Part shown: one piece after another, positions 48,786 through 58,174 of the stretch
How the letters are laid out: each line of letters begins with the position of its first letter
Position numbering within the stretch: the first letter of the stretch is position 1
Source: an uncultured Rubrobacteraceae bacterium
GTDB lineage: Bacteria; Actinomycetota; Rubrobacteria; Rubrobacterales; Rubrobacteraceae
Reading direction: 5' to 3'
Length of the DNA: 64,000 nucleotides
Assembly: GCA_902806065.1 (NCBI GenBank)
Contig: CADCVE010000027.1
Location: 52,225 to 116,224, forward strand
Made by a program: the position numbers and the translations under genes
The notes under the pieces: model-generated
The model's database searches: none
What the model was told of the DNA's origin: nothing
Seen by the model: the letters and a program-made list of their open reading frames with translations, nothing else

Positions 48786-49733
48786 CTAACCCCGGTTCGC
48801 GTCTAAAAGGAGCGAGGACGGGCGGCGCCCGGCCTTCTCGGCGATGCCGTAGACTCGGTTGGCGACAAAGGCGACGGCGTCGTCTGAGGTCGACTCTATG
48901 GAGAGGTTCTCGATCTCATTGACCCCGGAGCGTACGGCGCTCTCAAGTATATAGTCGTGGATCTTCCTTATCTCCCGGAAATGCGCGATGTACTCCTCGG
49001 CCGGGCGGCGCATGGAGGTGCCGAGGGCGCGCAGGTGGAAGCGAGAGCGGTGGACCTCCTCGTCTGAGAGGTAGACGACTAGCGAACAGACGTTCGGGTG
49101 GTCCCTGAAGCGGTTCAAGATGATCTCCGGCGCGAGGTGTACGCCTTCTATGATGAGGTTCGTCCCCTCCTTGAGGCCTCGCTCGACTATCGCCTCGACC
49201 CCTACGCAGACCTGCGCGGCCTGCGCCCGGTATCCAAAGAGCACCCTCTCCTCGTCGTCCACCGGTACCCGTATATCCTCCGGCCGTATCTCATAAGAAC
49301 TCCGGTGAAGCACCGGCAAGAGGTCCGGGCTTATGGCCCGCCTCAACACTTCACGGATGTGGTCCGTCCCTATCACGCTCTGAATATTCAACCGACGCGC
49401 GATGTCCGCCGCAAGCGTACTCGTCCCAACCCCCGTGGCTCCTCCAACGAGGACCACTATGGGCTCAGTGGACTCACGTAGAACGCGCCATTTGTCCAGC
49501 AGCGAGACAGCGAGGGCATCGGTGACCTGAAGCTTCGCCCGCACCCGCGCGAGCACCTCCTCCTCCTCTACCACGAATCGCTGCTCAGCCAGGAGTTCAG
49601 CGCGAACCTCGCTCGCTATGCGGTGGGCCAACTCGGCCTTCGCGCCTGCCTGGGAGAGAGTCTGGGCCAGGACGCCGCGCGAAAATGGAGTCTCCCGTCC
49701 TCCCTTGACGATAGTGATCTCTCGCTCGTCCAC
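48786..49733 (-). CDS. 2-phosphoglycerate kinase-like protein
   Basis: A 315-aa protein. Residues about 1-90 are an ATP-cone domain (TIVKGGRETPFSRGVLAQTL), and the rest is a P-loop kinase (Walker A LVGGATGVGTSTLAADIARR) with the family motifs GTDHIREVLRR and LIIEGVHLAPEI. ATP-cone plus this kinase is the layout of archaeal-type 2-phosphoglycerate kinase, which makes 2,3-bisphosphoglycerate. In thermophilic actinobacteria it might serve a compatible-solute or phosphoglycerate pathway; that is inference. Confidence 0.82.
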   Translation of the reverse strand: MDEREITIVKGGRETPFSRGVLAQTLSQAGAKAELAHRIASEVRAELLAEQRFVVEEEEVLARVRAKLQVTDALAVSLLDKWRVLRESTEPIVVLVGGATGVGTSTLAADIARRLNIQSVIGTDHIREVLRRAISPDLLPVLHRSSYEIRPEDIRVPVDDEERVLFGYRAQAAQVCVGVEAIVERGLKEGTNLIIEGVHLAPEIILNRFRDHPNVCSLVVYLSDEEVHRSRFHLRALGTSMRRPAEEYIAHFREIRKIHDYILESAVRSGVNEIENLSIESTSDDAVAFVANRVYGIAEKAGRRPSSLLLDANRG

Positions 49734-49769
49734 AGCACCCTCCCCACGGAGCGCGTCCGAGACGGCGCT

Positions 49770-50360
49770 TTAATCCCGAAGGATGCGGAGCCCCCCGTAC
49801 TTCCTACCCCGCCGCCGCCTCACCCGGAAAAAGAAGAATAGCAGGAACGCGACCAGAACGAGCGGCACAAGCGGTACCAGCACCGCGACAACACCACCCA
49901 AAAGCGCCACTACATCCTCGAACGTACTGAGGAACGGCGCCGAGACCCCCGCGGCCGAGACGTTCGCCGGTGGCCGCAAAACGGATTTCACAACCGCCAC
50001 CACCCCAGCAATCCCCCCGCCCGCCAGAAGCTCGGGCACGAGTTCCTGGAAGCCATCAGGGGCTACGCCGACCTGCAAGACCGCGGCGAAGAGAATCGCC
50101 CCGGCCACGATGCGTAGAGGTGTCTGCACGAAGTCGAAAATCGAGTCGAGGGCCGGTATCTTGTCCAGGCCACTCTCCACAAGGGCGAGTACGAGCAGCA
50201 CCCCGATCACCAGCCAGTCATCTAAAAGCCCGAAAGGCCCCGGCAGCGTAAAGAACCCGAACCGGGCGAAGAGCCCGACGAGGGCCAGCGGAAGATATGC
50301 CCTAACCCCCGCAATAGAGGAGAGACCAATGCCTATTCCGGCTGCAAACAGGGTTTCCAT
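49770..50360 (-). CDS. DUF4126 membrane protein
   Basis: A 196-aa protein with five to six TM helices. The N-terminus ETLFAAGIGIGLSSIAGVRA is typical of DUF4126 (AA-G-R-Y-P pattern, continuing YLPLALVGLFARFG). VESGLDKIPALDSIFDFVQT and RIVAGAILFA are further family regions, and the last helix ends in a basic tail (RVRRRRGRK). Function unknown. Confidence 0.8.
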   Translation of the reverse strand: METLFAAGIGIGLSSIAGVRAYLPLALVGLFARFGFFTLPGPFGLLDDWLVIGVLLVLALVESGLDKIPALDSIFDFVQTPLRIVAGAILFAAVLQVGVAPDGFQELVPELLAGGGIAGVVAVVKSVLRPPANVSAAGVSAPFLSTFEDVVALLGGVVAVLVPLVPLVLVAFLLFFFFRVRRRRGRKYGGLRILRD

Positions 50361-50419
50361 AGGCGGGATTATACCCTAATAGCCCTAATTTCCAGCCGCG
50401 GATTGTCCTCTCTGTTGCC

Positions 50420-50620
50420 TCAGCTTCCTTCAGGTTTCCAGTCCTCCAGCGCCTCTCCAGCCTTGACGTGATGAGCTCCCGGAGTCTCCCGAATCAAGAC
50501 GTAGATGTACTCGATCGGCGACCCAATAGTCTCGTGTACTACGCGCGTTATCTCTTGGGCGAGCGCCTGCTTCTGCTCTTCGGTACGGCCTTCCCGGATG
50601 TCGCACTGAATGACGGGCAT
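50420..50620 (-). CDS. 4-oxalocrotonate tautomerase-like protein
   Basis: A 66-aa tautomerase-superfamily monomer. It starts [20 protein letters not shown], with catalytic Pro at position 2 (Pro1 after Met removal). [20 protein letters not shown] follows; Arg of IRE and Arg11 equivalents are present. Length is that of the 60-66-aa 4-OT group. Because the aromatic genes are 48 kb away, a catabolic link is not shown. Confidence 0.88.
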   Translation of the reverse strand: MPVIQCDIREGRTEEQKQALAQEITRVVHETIGSPIEYIYVLIRETPGAHHVKAGEALEDWKPEGS

Positions 50621-50765
50621 ACCTCTCCTCTCCTTGCTTGTCCTGCGTTGCGTGATACGAAGTCTAGTACGAGTACGGAGTCCAGGCCGGAACCTCAGCC
50701 CGATATTGATGGAGTGGTTTGCTAATATCTTATGTATTCAAGCGTTGGAGTGGTTCGGAGGATTC

Positions 50766-52148
50766 GTGTCGCAGGCCGTTACGATGGACAAGATAGTTGC
50801 CTTCTGCAAGCGTCGGGGCTTCGTGTATCAAAGCTCGGAGATCTACGGCGGTATACGCTCCTCCTACGACTACGGTCCCTTGGGCATCGAGCTAAAGCGC
50901 AACATCAAAGAGGAGTGGTGGCGCCGTACGGTGCATATGCGCGATGATGTCGTTGGCCTCGACTCGGCGATTATCATGCATCCGAAGGTGTGGGAGGCGT
51001 CGGGGCACACGGCTACATTCAACGACATGCTCGTCGAGAGCCGCACGAGCAAGCGCCGCTACCGGGCCGACCATCTTATCGAGGCGGCTACGGGGATGGA
51101 CGTCGAGGGGCTCAGTCCCGAGGAGTTGACGAGGATAGTTCGGGAGGACGAACGTGTAAAGGACCCTGTGGACGGGGGGCGGGACTTCAGTGAGGTAAGG
51201 CCGTTCAACTTGATGTTCGAGACTTATATGGGTCCGGTCAAGGGGCCGGAGAACCTCGCTTATTTGCGGCCGGAGACGGCGCAGGGGATCTTCGTAAACT
51301 TCAAGAACGTGATGCAGACGAGCCGGGTGAAGGTCCCGTTCGGGATAGCCCAACAGGGAAAGTCTTTTCGCAACGAGATCACACCGGGCAACTTTATCTT
51401 TCGTACCCGCGAGTTCGAGCAGATGGAGATGGAGTTCTTCGTCGAGCCGGGCACGGATGAGGAGTGGCACGAGTTCTGGATCGAGGAACGCTGGAACTGG
51501 TACACCTCCCTCGGCCTCGACCCCGAGAACCTCCGCCGCTTCGAGCATCCGAAGGAGAAGCTCTCTCACTACTCCAAGCGCACCGTGGATATCGAGTACA
51601 ACTTCCCGTTCCGCGGCTGGTCGGAACTGGAGGGTATCGCCAACCGCACCGACTATGACCTGAAGCAGCACGCCGAGCACTCCGGCGAGAACCTGGAGTA
51701 CTTCGATCAAGCCTCGAACCAGCGCTACTATCCCTACGTCATCGAACCCGCCGCCGGCCCGGACCGCATCATGCTCGCCTTTCTCGTCGACGCCTACACC
51801 GAAGAAGAGGTAGGCGGCGAGCAGCGCACCGTCCTCAAACTACACCCGCGCCTCGCCCCCACAAAGGCCGCCGTCTTCCCCCTGAGCAAGAAGGAGCCCG
51901 TCTCGACCATTGCGAGAGGACTCTACGATGAGCTAAAGGGAGACTACCGACTCTTCTACGACGACTCCGGCTCCATCGGCCGCCGCTACAGGCGCCAGGA
52001 TGAAGCCGGTACGCCGTTCTGTGTCACGGTGGACTTCGATACGGTGGACGACAACCAGGTCACCATCCGCGACCGTGACACTCTGGAACAGGAGCGCGTG
52101 CCGATTCAAAGCGTCCGCGAGAGACTACAGAAGCTTATCTCCGTGTAG
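50766..52148 (+). CDS. glyQS: Glycine--tRNA ligase, class II
   Basis: A 460-aa homodimeric-type glycyl-tRNA synthetase. Starts [20 protein letters not shown] at GTG 50766 (GGAGG 4 bases upstream); ATG 50784 is the alternative. Class II motifs are seen: [16 protein letters not shown] (motif-1/glycine region), the motif 2 loop [17 protein letters not shown], and motif 3 near [17 protein letters not shown]. The C-terminal anticodon-binding domain covers about 350-460. Length is that of the bacterial homodimer form. A strong terminator follows. Confidence 0.96.
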   Translation: MSQAVTMDKIVAFCKRRGFVYQSSEIYGGIRSSYDYGPLGIELKRNIKEEWWRRTVHMRDDVVGLDSAIIMHPKVWEASGHTATFNDMLVESRTSKRRYRADHLIEAATGMDVEGLSPEELTRIVREDERVKDPVDGGRDFSEVRPFNLMFETYMGPVKGPENLAYLRPETAQGIFVNFKNVMQTSRVKVPFGIAQQGKSFRNEITPGNFIFRTREFEQMEMEFFVEPGTDEEWHEFWIEERWNWYTSLGLDPENLRRFEHPKEKLSHYSKRTVDIEYNFPFRGWSELEGIANRTDYDLKQHAEHSGENLEYFDQASNQRYYPYVIEPAAGPDRIMLAFLVDAYTEEEVGGEQRTVLKLHPRLAPTKAAVFPLSKKEPVSTIARGLYDELKGDYRLFYDDSGSIGRRYRRQDEAGTPFCVTVDFDTVDDNQVTIRDRDTLEQERVPIQSVRERLQKLISV

Positions 52149-52181
52149 AGAGCCACGGCGTACCGGCCCCATAGACAGCAA

Positions 52182-52211
52182 AAGCGCCCCCGCGACCGTG
52201 CGGGGGCGCTT
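52182..52211. terminator. Bidirectional intrinsic terminator
   Basis: AAGCGCCCCCGC (52182-52193) and GCGGGGGCGCTT (52200-52211) form a perfect 12-bp stem with a 6-nt loop, AAAA to the left and TTCTATTAT to the right. It serves glyQS rightward and the binding-protein gene leftward. Confidence 0.85.
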
Positions 52212-52245
52212 CTATTATCGGGTTCTTTTACTAGAGAACTGTTTG

Positions 52246-53223
52246 CTAGCTCCTCTCTTCGAGGTAGGTGCGGAGGGCTTCAGCGCCGTCGGTGCCGTTG
52301 GTGGCCTCTATACCTTCGAGCCAGCGATCAGTAGCCTGGGGGTTCTCTCTGAGCCAGTCGAGGGCGACTTGCTGGGGCTCCTCGCCGGAGTTGTCGATGC
52401 GGTCGATCAAATCTCTCTGTATGTCCTGGCTAACGGTCATCTGCTCAAAGAAGGGGTAGAGGTCCGGGAACTTCTCGGTGAAGTCTTCATTCACGAGGGT
52501 CTCGACGTGCGAGGGGCCGCCCCAGGCCTCCTCCGGGTCCTCGAGCAGGCACATGTCGTACCTGCTGTTCATCCAGTGCGGCTCCCAGCCGGTCCAAGCG
52601 ACCCACTCGCCGTCGCCGACGCGCCGGTCTACCTCACTGAGCATGCCGTTGGTGCTGGATTCGACTATCTCCCAATCCCCGAGGCCGTACTGGTTGTTGT
52701 CGATCATGTCGAGCACGACCTGGTTGCCGTCGTTACCGGGCTCCAGCCCATAAACGGTCGGCGTACCGTTGTTCTCGAACCTGTCGGCGAACTCGGCCAG
52801 GTCCTCGTGCGAACGGACGCCCGCGTCGCAGGCTTCCTGGTTGACCGCGATGCTGAAGGTCGCGTCATCCAGGTTCGTCGTGACAGACTCGACGTTGTCT
52901 ACCGCGTCGAAGTTGGTCTGCATCGTCGGGAACCACGCCTCCACGAAGACGTCGAGGTCGCCGGTCTCCAGGCCCTGAAAGACCGTTGGGACACCTAACT
53001 CCTGGATCTCGGTCTCATACCCCAGAGCATCCACTATGGTCGAGGCGACGTTGGTCTTGGCTATGGCCTCCGGCCAGTCAACGGTACCGAACCTTACGGT
53101 GTCGTTGGCTCCCTCGGCTCCACCGCCGCCGCCACACGCGCCGAGCGCGAACGCGCCAACCGTGAGCATGAGCCCCAGGAGCGCTGCCCTCACATATCTA
53201 CCGTACCTGCCGTCTCCGCCCAT
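52246..53223 (-). CDS. Glycine betaine-type ABC substrate-binding lipoprotein
   Basis: A 325-aa ProX/OpuAC-family binding protein with lipobox (FALGACGGG) and a poly-Gly linker. Family features: FGTVDWPEAIAKTNVASTI at the start of the mature domain, VFVEAWFPTMQTNFDAV, TVYGLEPGN, the WVAWTGWEPHWMN segment whose aromatic residues line the quaternary-amine cage. It is the most divergent of three such genes here and lies last. Substrate may be betaine, proline-betaine, choline or carnitine. Confidence 0.88.
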   Translation of the reverse strand: MGGDGRYGRYVRAALLGLMLTVGAFALGACGGGGGAEGANDTVRFGTVDWPEAIAKTNVASTIVDALGYETEIQELGVPTVFQGLETGDLDVFVEAWFPTMQTNFDAVDNVESVTTNLDDATFSIAVNQEACDAGVRSHEDLAEFADRFENNGTPTVYGLEPGNDGNQVVLDMIDNNQYGLGDWEIVESSTNGMLSEVDRRVGDGEWVAWTGWEPHWMNSRYDMCLLEDPEEAWGGPSHVETLVNEDFTEKFPDLYPFFEQMTVSQDIQRDLIDRIDNSGEEPQQVALDWLRENPQATDRWLEGIEATNGTDGAEALRTYLEERS

Positions 53224-53345
53224 CTACTGTTTCCTCTCTCGCTACTACTGCTGATGTAAGGAACGGCATCCCCTGTAGGATACCGCTGTTGCCAATTCGC
53301 GCCATAGCTTCTACGTCGTAACGGCGTTCTCCCGTTCGTGCCGGG

Positions 53346-54227
53346 CTAGGGCTCGGCGTTGCGTGCGGCGTCGACCCAGGGCTCTACGACGTAGGGGTTC
53401 TCCGCGACCCACTGCCTGGCGCCTTCGAGGGGGTCTCCGACTTCGTTGATGGTTGCTTCGAGGTCGTTGAGTTGCTCCTCGTCGAGTGTGAGCGCCTGCA
53501 TAAACGCGTAGGCTGCGGGTTGGTCTTCCGGGAAATCCTCGTTCACGATCGTCGAGAGCTGCGCCGGTTCGTCTAGCTCTTCCAGGGCGTCCAGCGGGTC
53601 CTCCAGGTACTTGTAGTCATACCTCTGGTTCATCCAGTGCGGAGACCAGGCGACGAAGGCGAACTCCTCCTGGTTCTCGTAGAGGTTTTCGATCTCGGAG
53701 AGCATACCCGGGGTGCTGGACTCCACGAGTTCCTGCTCGAGATCGTACGCCGGTATGACGCTGTCGGGGATCTTCTCCATAATCACCGCGCCCGGCTCGA
53801 TGCCGTATATCTCGCTGGCGCCAGAGTCATTTAGCTCTTCTAGACTATTGATGTCCATGTAGCTCGGGACCGCTATGCCGAAGCTGGTCTGGCCCTGATA
53901 CCACTCGCCTATCTGCACCACGTTGTCGCCCTGCTCGTTCAGGTAATCCTGATGATTCGGCAGCCACACGTCCTGAAAAGCGCCCAGTTCGCCGTTGCCC
54001 ACGCCCTCGAACAACAGGGTGACGTCTAACGTCTGTAGCTCGACCTCCTCGTAGCCGACCTCGTCCTCCAAAAGTACCTTCGTCAGGTTCGCCACCGCCA
54101 CGCTCTCATCCCAGCCTATATCGCCCAGCGTGATCCTACTGTTCTCCAGAGAACCGCCGCCGCAACCACCCGCAAGGATGCTCACCAGGATCAACAAGAA
54201 CGCCAGAGAAGTCGACGTTCTTCTCAC
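53346..54227 (-). CDS. Glycine betaine-type ABC substrate-binding lipoprotein
   Basis: A 293-aa ProX/OpuAC-family protein with lipobox (ILAGGCGGG). Mature start ITLGDIGWDESVAVANLTKV, then GAFQDVWLPNHQDYL, EIYGIEPGAVIMEKIPDSV and FAFVAWSPHWMNQRYDY with the expected aromatic residues. Closer to the 54368 gene than to the 52246 gene (IEPGA, IPDSVIP and SSTPGMLSE shared), which points to tandem duplication. Confidence 0.88.
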   Translation of the reverse strand: MRRTSTSLAFLLILVSILAGGCGGGSLENSRITLGDIGWDESVAVANLTKVLLEDEVGYEEVELQTLDVTLLFEGVGNGELGAFQDVWLPNHQDYLNEQGDNVVQIGEWYQGQTSFGIAVPSYMDINSLEELNDSGASEIYGIEPGAVIMEKIPDSVIPAYDLEQELVESSTPGMLSEIENLYENQEEFAFVAWSPHWMNQRYDYKYLEDPLDALEELDEPAQLSTIVNEDFPEDQPAAYAFMQALTLDEEQLNDLEATINEVGDPLEGARQWVAENPYVVEPWVDAARNAEP

Positions 54228-54306
54228 GGTCTTACCCGCTTCCCTGACGTACCAGCGTCCTTGCGCAACAAATCCTGTAAACCCATCGGAAGATTCCAGT
54301 GATTCA

Positions 54307-54330
54307 GCGTCCCCTCCGAAGAGGGGACGC
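54307..54330 (-). other. Intercistronic UUCG hairpin
   Basis: On the minus strand GCGTCCCCTC-TTCG-GAGGGGACGC is a perfect 10-bp stem capped by a stable UUCG tetraloop, between two binding-protein genes. No U-run follows, so it probably protects or processes mRNA, letting binding proteins accumulate above the membrane subunits, rather than terminating. Confidence 0.6.
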
Positions 54331-54367
54331 GCTTACTTGGTTTCCGGTACTCTCCCGCCAGGATTTA

Positions 54368-55267
54368 CTACGCGTTGTTCGCGGCGTCGATCCAGGGCTG
54401 AACGACGTCGCGGTTGCTCTCCAGCCAGGTCTGGGCGGAGGCCGCGTAGTCCTGGGGGTCTATGTTCTCTATCTCGTTGACCTGCTCCTCGGTGAGCGTT
54501 ATCGCGTCCAGGAACGCGTAGGCCTGGGGGTCGTCCTCCTGGAGGTCTTCGTTGACGATCGTGGAGATCGTCGCCCCATCATTCAGGTCGGTAAGGCCAT
54601 CCTCCGGGTCTTCGAGGAACTTGAAGTCGTACCTGGCGTTCATCCAGTGCGGCCGCCAGGCGACGAAGGCGAACTCTTCCTGGTTTTCAGAGAGGTTGTT
54701 TACCTCGGAGAGCATGCTCGGCGTGCTCGACTGCACGTACTCCTGATTGAGGCCATACGTCGGTATGACGCTGTCGGGGATCCTCTCCGAGATAATCGCA
54801 CCCGGCTCGATGCCGAGGATCTGCGTCACGCCGGTCTCATTGAGGTCGGGGATGGCGTTTACGTTCGTCATGTAAGTCGGCACCGCTATGCCGAACTCGG
54901 TCTCGCCGTCGTACCAGGGGTCGAGTTGCACGACGTCGTTCTCGACCTCACTGATCTGAGCTGCGTGGTTGGGCAGCCAGATGTCCTGGTAGGCGTCCAA
55001 ATCGCCGCTAGCCACGCCCTGAATCACGGGTCCGAGCTCGAGCTCTTGTAGCTGGACCTCCCCGTAGCCAAGATCCTCTTCCATGACGATCTTGGTGAGG
55101 TTCGCGATTACCGCGGCCTCGTCCCAGCCTGTCGCTACCCCAAGGTTTAGCTCCTTGCTCTCCGGGGACTCGGCGCTGCCACCACCCCCGCCGCCGCCGC
55201 AGCCCGCCGCGAGGGCGCTCGCCGCGAGCACGAGGATTACCACCAAAAGCTTTCTACTCGCTTTCAT
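54368..55267 (-). CDS. Glycine betaine-type ABC substrate-binding lipoprotein
   Basis: A 299-aa ProX/OpuAC-family protein with lipobox (ALAAGCGGG) and a poly-Gly linker. Mature start NLGVATGWDEAAVIANLTKI, then DAYQDIWLPNHAAQI, ILGIEPGAIISERIPDSV and FAFVAWRPHWMNARYDF. First binding-protein gene after the permease, hence probably the main partner of the transporter. Paralog of 53346. Confidence 0.88.
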   Translation of the reverse strand: MKASRKLLVVILVLAASALAAGCGGGGGGGSAESPESKELNLGVATGWDEAAVIANLTKIVMEEDLGYGEVQLQELELGPVIQGVASGDLDAYQDIWLPNHAAQISEVENDVVQLDPWYDGETEFGIAVPTYMTNVNAIPDLNETGVTQILGIEPGAIISERIPDSVIPTYGLNQEYVQSSTPSMLSEVNNLSENQEEFAFVAWRPHWMNARYDFKFLEDPEDGLTDLNDGATISTIVNEDLQEDDPQAYAFLDAITLTEEQVNEIENIDPQDYAASAQTWLESNRDVVQPWIDAANNA

Positions 55268-55418
55268 CGACCTTCCTTGCTTTAGCCAATAAGTCTCTCT
55301 AACGACTATACGCTGATTCGTGCGTCACGGATCAATCCCGCTCCCTGGCGCCTCCTCATCCCCTGACGTTCCCCACAACCGGCGAAACGCGATTCTGACA
55401 TTGGTGATCGGACTCCGC

Positions 55419-56408
55419 TCACCGCGTGCCGGCCCCTACGGTCTCCTTTGCGCCGGCCCCCGTGGTACCGGCCGTGTCCGGGTCCACGTCGCTGGACTTC
55501 TTGCCACCCGGAAGGACCTTCGATAGCATGCCGCCCTTCTTGCCCGGCTTGCGCTGGATAAGGCCACCGAGCGGTCTCGTGACGCGGTCGAGGTAGATGG
55601 CGATAATAACGATCCCCACGCCACCGACGAACGCCCTGCCCACATCGAGTTGGCTCAGGCCCCGGACGACGGCCTCGCCCAGCCCCCCGGCCCCAACGAG
55701 CGCGGCGATGACAACCATCGAGAGGGCGAGCATGATCACCTGGTTGACCCCGGCCATAATAGTCGGCAGAGCTTGAGGTAATTCGACCTTGCGCAAGGTC
55801 TGCCAGGGCGTCGCCCCGAACGCATGCGCGGCCTCGACGGTGTTCTTGGGCACCTGTTGAATGCCGAGCATCGTCAGCCTTACGGCCGGGGGCGCGGCGA
55901 AGATAACCGTCGCGACGAGCGCCGGCGTACCACCAAGGCCCAGGAACACGACCATCGGGACCAGATACACGAACGCAGGCATCGTCTGCATGATGTCCAG
56001 CGTAGGCCGTACGGCAGCCTCCATCGCCTTGGACTTGGCCGCCAGTACCCCGATCGGCACTCCCACTAGCAACGAGGCCACGGTAGCGGCCAGCACGAGT
56101 GCCAGGGAGAGCATCGTGGCATCCCAGAGTCCAAGGCTGATAATCAGCAGGAAGCCCACTACCGAGAAAAGGCCCACCCGCCAGCCAGCTACAAAGAGGG
56201 CTATCGCGGAAAACACAGCGACCATCAATAGCTGCGGCGGCGCCGTAAGGGCAGCCTCGAGCGCGCCAACGAAGCCACCGATGCCGTCCTTGATCAGGTC
56301 GAAGAACTCCTCGACGACTTCGATGTCCTGCACATAGTCGACGAACCTGTCGGTCCAGTTATCTAGCGGGATCTCCGGTATGACGTTCTGCTGAAAGGAT
56401 GCGAACAT
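55419..56408 (-). CDS. Glycine betaine-type ABC permease
   Basis: A 329-aa ProW/OpuAB-like permease with about seven TM helices. N-terminal amphipathic region (PLDNWTDRFVDYVQDIEVVE) as in ProW, then the permease core, with FGATPWQTLRKVELPQALPT as the EAA loop contacting the ATPase. The C-terminal tail is charged and Gly-rich. Starts 3 bp after the ATPase gene. Confidence 0.9.
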   Translation of the reverse strand: MFASFQQNVIPEIPLDNWTDRFVDYVQDIEVVEEFFDLIKDGIGGFVGALEAALTAPPQLLMVAVFSAIALFVAGWRVGLFSVVGFLLIISLGLWDATMLSLALVLAATVASLLVGVPIGVLAAKSKAMEAAVRPTLDIMQTMPAFVYLVPMVVFLGLGGTPALVATVIFAAPPAVRLTMLGIQQVPKNTVEAAHAFGATPWQTLRKVELPQALPTIMAGVNQVIMLALSMVVIAALVGAGGLGEAVVRGLSQLDVGRAFVGGVGIVIIAIYLDRVTRPLGGLIQRKPGKKGGMLSKVLPGGKKSSDVDPDTAGTTGAGAKETVGAGTR

Positions 56409-56410
56409 CT

Positions 56411-57703
56411 CTAGCGCCTCCCGTCGATCTCTTGGTGGGTCTCGCTACCCTGTAGGGCAGCGCTATCCGGGCGCCCATCGTCGAACACCACCGGACCGTC
56501 ACCGTTTTGCTCGGGAGTGGTGGTGGTGAGGCCGGCTATAAGGGAGCCGCGCACAACGATGCCTTCGAGCCGGCCCCCCTCATCGCAGACGGCCACGGGG
56601 GCGCTGCGCTCCACGAAGTGCGGCAGGATCTCGCGCAGGTACGTGCCCCGGCTTATCTTCGTCGCCGTTGTGTCTACCGCCTCCCGAAGCTCCCGCTCGT
56701 CGCGCTCGACGAGCCGGGCGACCTCCTCGACCTCGCACATCCCGACAAAGCGCCGCTCCTCGTCCACGACGGGTATGAAGTACAGTCCGGCCTGCCTCAT
56801 CCGCCTGAGAACGACCGTCGGACCCTCATCCGGGTACGCAACGTTGTCGGCGGTGATCATCACGCTCTCGGCGGCACGGACCTTGGCATAGTCCACATCC
56901 TCAACGAACCGCTCGACGTACTCGGTAGCGGGCTCGCGCAGGATCTGCTCGGGCGTGCCGAGCTGTACGATCTCGCCGTCCTTCATGATTGCCACGCGGT
57001 GTCCGAGCATCAATGCTTCGTCCAGGTCGTGCGTCACGAAGACTACCGTGCGCTGCACCTCACCCTGAATCCTGAGAAACAGGTTCTGCATGTCCCGTCG
57101 GATCAGAGGGTCGAGGGCGCTGAACGGCTCATCCATGAGCAGTATCTCCTGCTTGGTAGCCAAAGCGCGTGCCAGGCCGACCCGCTGCTGCATACCGCCG
57201 GAGAGCTCCGAGGTCATTTTGTTGCCCTGACCGTGAAGGCCGACCAGCTCCAGGGCCTCTTCGCCGGCTTTTTTGCGCTCCTCGGATGAGGCGCCCTTTA
57301 TTTCGAGACCGAAAGTGACGTTGTCCATGACGGTGCGGGTCGGCAGGAGGCCGAACTGCTGGAAGACCATGCCTATCTTCTTGCGCCGCACCTCTCGCAG
57401 TTGCTTGGATGACATCTTCGAAATGTTCTCATTGTCGAGGTGGACATCCCCCTCGGTCGGCTCGTTCAGGCCGTTGATAGCCCGTAGAATCGTGGACTTC
57501 CCGCTCCCAGAGAGGCCGATGATCACGAAGATCTCGCCCTTGTACACCTCGAAGTTGTTTTCGTAAGCCCCGATGGTTGAACCTGTCGCGCGCTCGACCT
57601 CAGCCTTACTCCCACCGGAACGCTTCATCTCCAGCGCCTGTTGGGCCCGTCGCCCGAAGACCACCGAGCAATTCTCTACCCGAATGATCTGCTCGCGGCC
57701 CAT
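56411..57703 (-). CDS. Glycine betaine-type ABC ATPase with CBS pair
   Basis: A 430-aa ProV/OpuAA-type ATPase. Walker A IGLSGSGKSTILRA, Q-loop VFQQFGLLPTRTV, signature SELSGGMQQRVGLARAL, Walker B ILLMDEPFSALDPLIRRD, H-loop FVTHDLDEA. Residues about 285-400 form two CBS modules (MITADNVAYPDEGPTVVLRR, FIPVVDEERRFVGMCEV; VAVCDEGGRLEGIVVRGSLI) which sense ionic strength in OpuA. The N-terminal ENCSVVFGRRAQQAL extension is typical of ProV. First gene of the transport operon. Confidence 0.93.
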   Translation of the reverse strand: MGREQIIRVENCSVVFGRRAQQALEMKRSGGSKAEVERATGSTIGAYENNFEVYKGEIFVIIGLSGSGKSTILRAINGLNEPTEGDVHLDNENISKMSSKQLREVRRKKIGMVFQQFGLLPTRTVMDNVTFGLEIKGASSEERKKAGEEALELVGLHGQGNKMTSELSGGMQQRVGLARALATKQEILLMDEPFSALDPLIRRDMQNLFLRIQGEVQRTVVFVTHDLDEALMLGHRVAIMKDGEIVQLGTPEQILREPATEYVERFVEDVDYAKVRAAESVMITADNVAYPDEGPTVVLRRMRQAGLYFIPVVDEERRFVGMCEVEEVARLVERDERELREAVDTTATKISRGTYLREILPHFVERSAPVAVCDEGGRLEGIVVRGSLIAGLTTTTPEQNGDGPVVFDDGRPDSAALQGSETHQEIDGRR

Positions 57704-58174
57704 AACGTTAGCTTCCGTGACTCTCCTCCTCTACTAGCCTGCTATACACGCTTGCAGAACCCGTCGATTAGGGGCTTACCGCCCTCTCGCATCGACCTCC
57801 ACAAGAAAATGCTTACGTCCCATCCTCAATACAACCCCTTCTCTCCGGTTGTGATCCGCCATGATAAGGGGTCTGGCATCTCTATTCAACTGATATCCGT
57901 GATTGTTTGATTAATGTACGAATCTTTTCGTTCCTTATGCTAAGCAGTTACGCTGCTGTCTGTAGGTTCGTTTACATCCTGGTAGCATACGGTAACAATT
58001 TATGCGAGATATTTCGAGAAGCATGAGAGACCGGCAGAGGGAAGCGGCCGATGGTAAAGGAGGGGATCGTGGCTCACGAGGGCATCCCAAAGGATGGCTC
58101 GTGGCTGTGAGGGCGGCGGTTTCGAGAAGCTCTGGTCCCGCGCGCCGCGGCTCGTGTTTCGTGAGGAGGGTGTT
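57704..58174. promoter_or_regulatory. Divergent region with promoter for the transport operon
   Basis: About 470 bp with an AT-rich core at 57860-58020. On the minus strand -35 TTGAAT (57889-57884) and -10 TATCAT (57866-57861) are exactly 17 bp apart, giving a leader of about 150 nt to ATG 57703. The region would also hold the promoter of the rightward membrane protein gene; none was certain. Osmotic control is likely from the gene content only. Confidence 0.55.
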
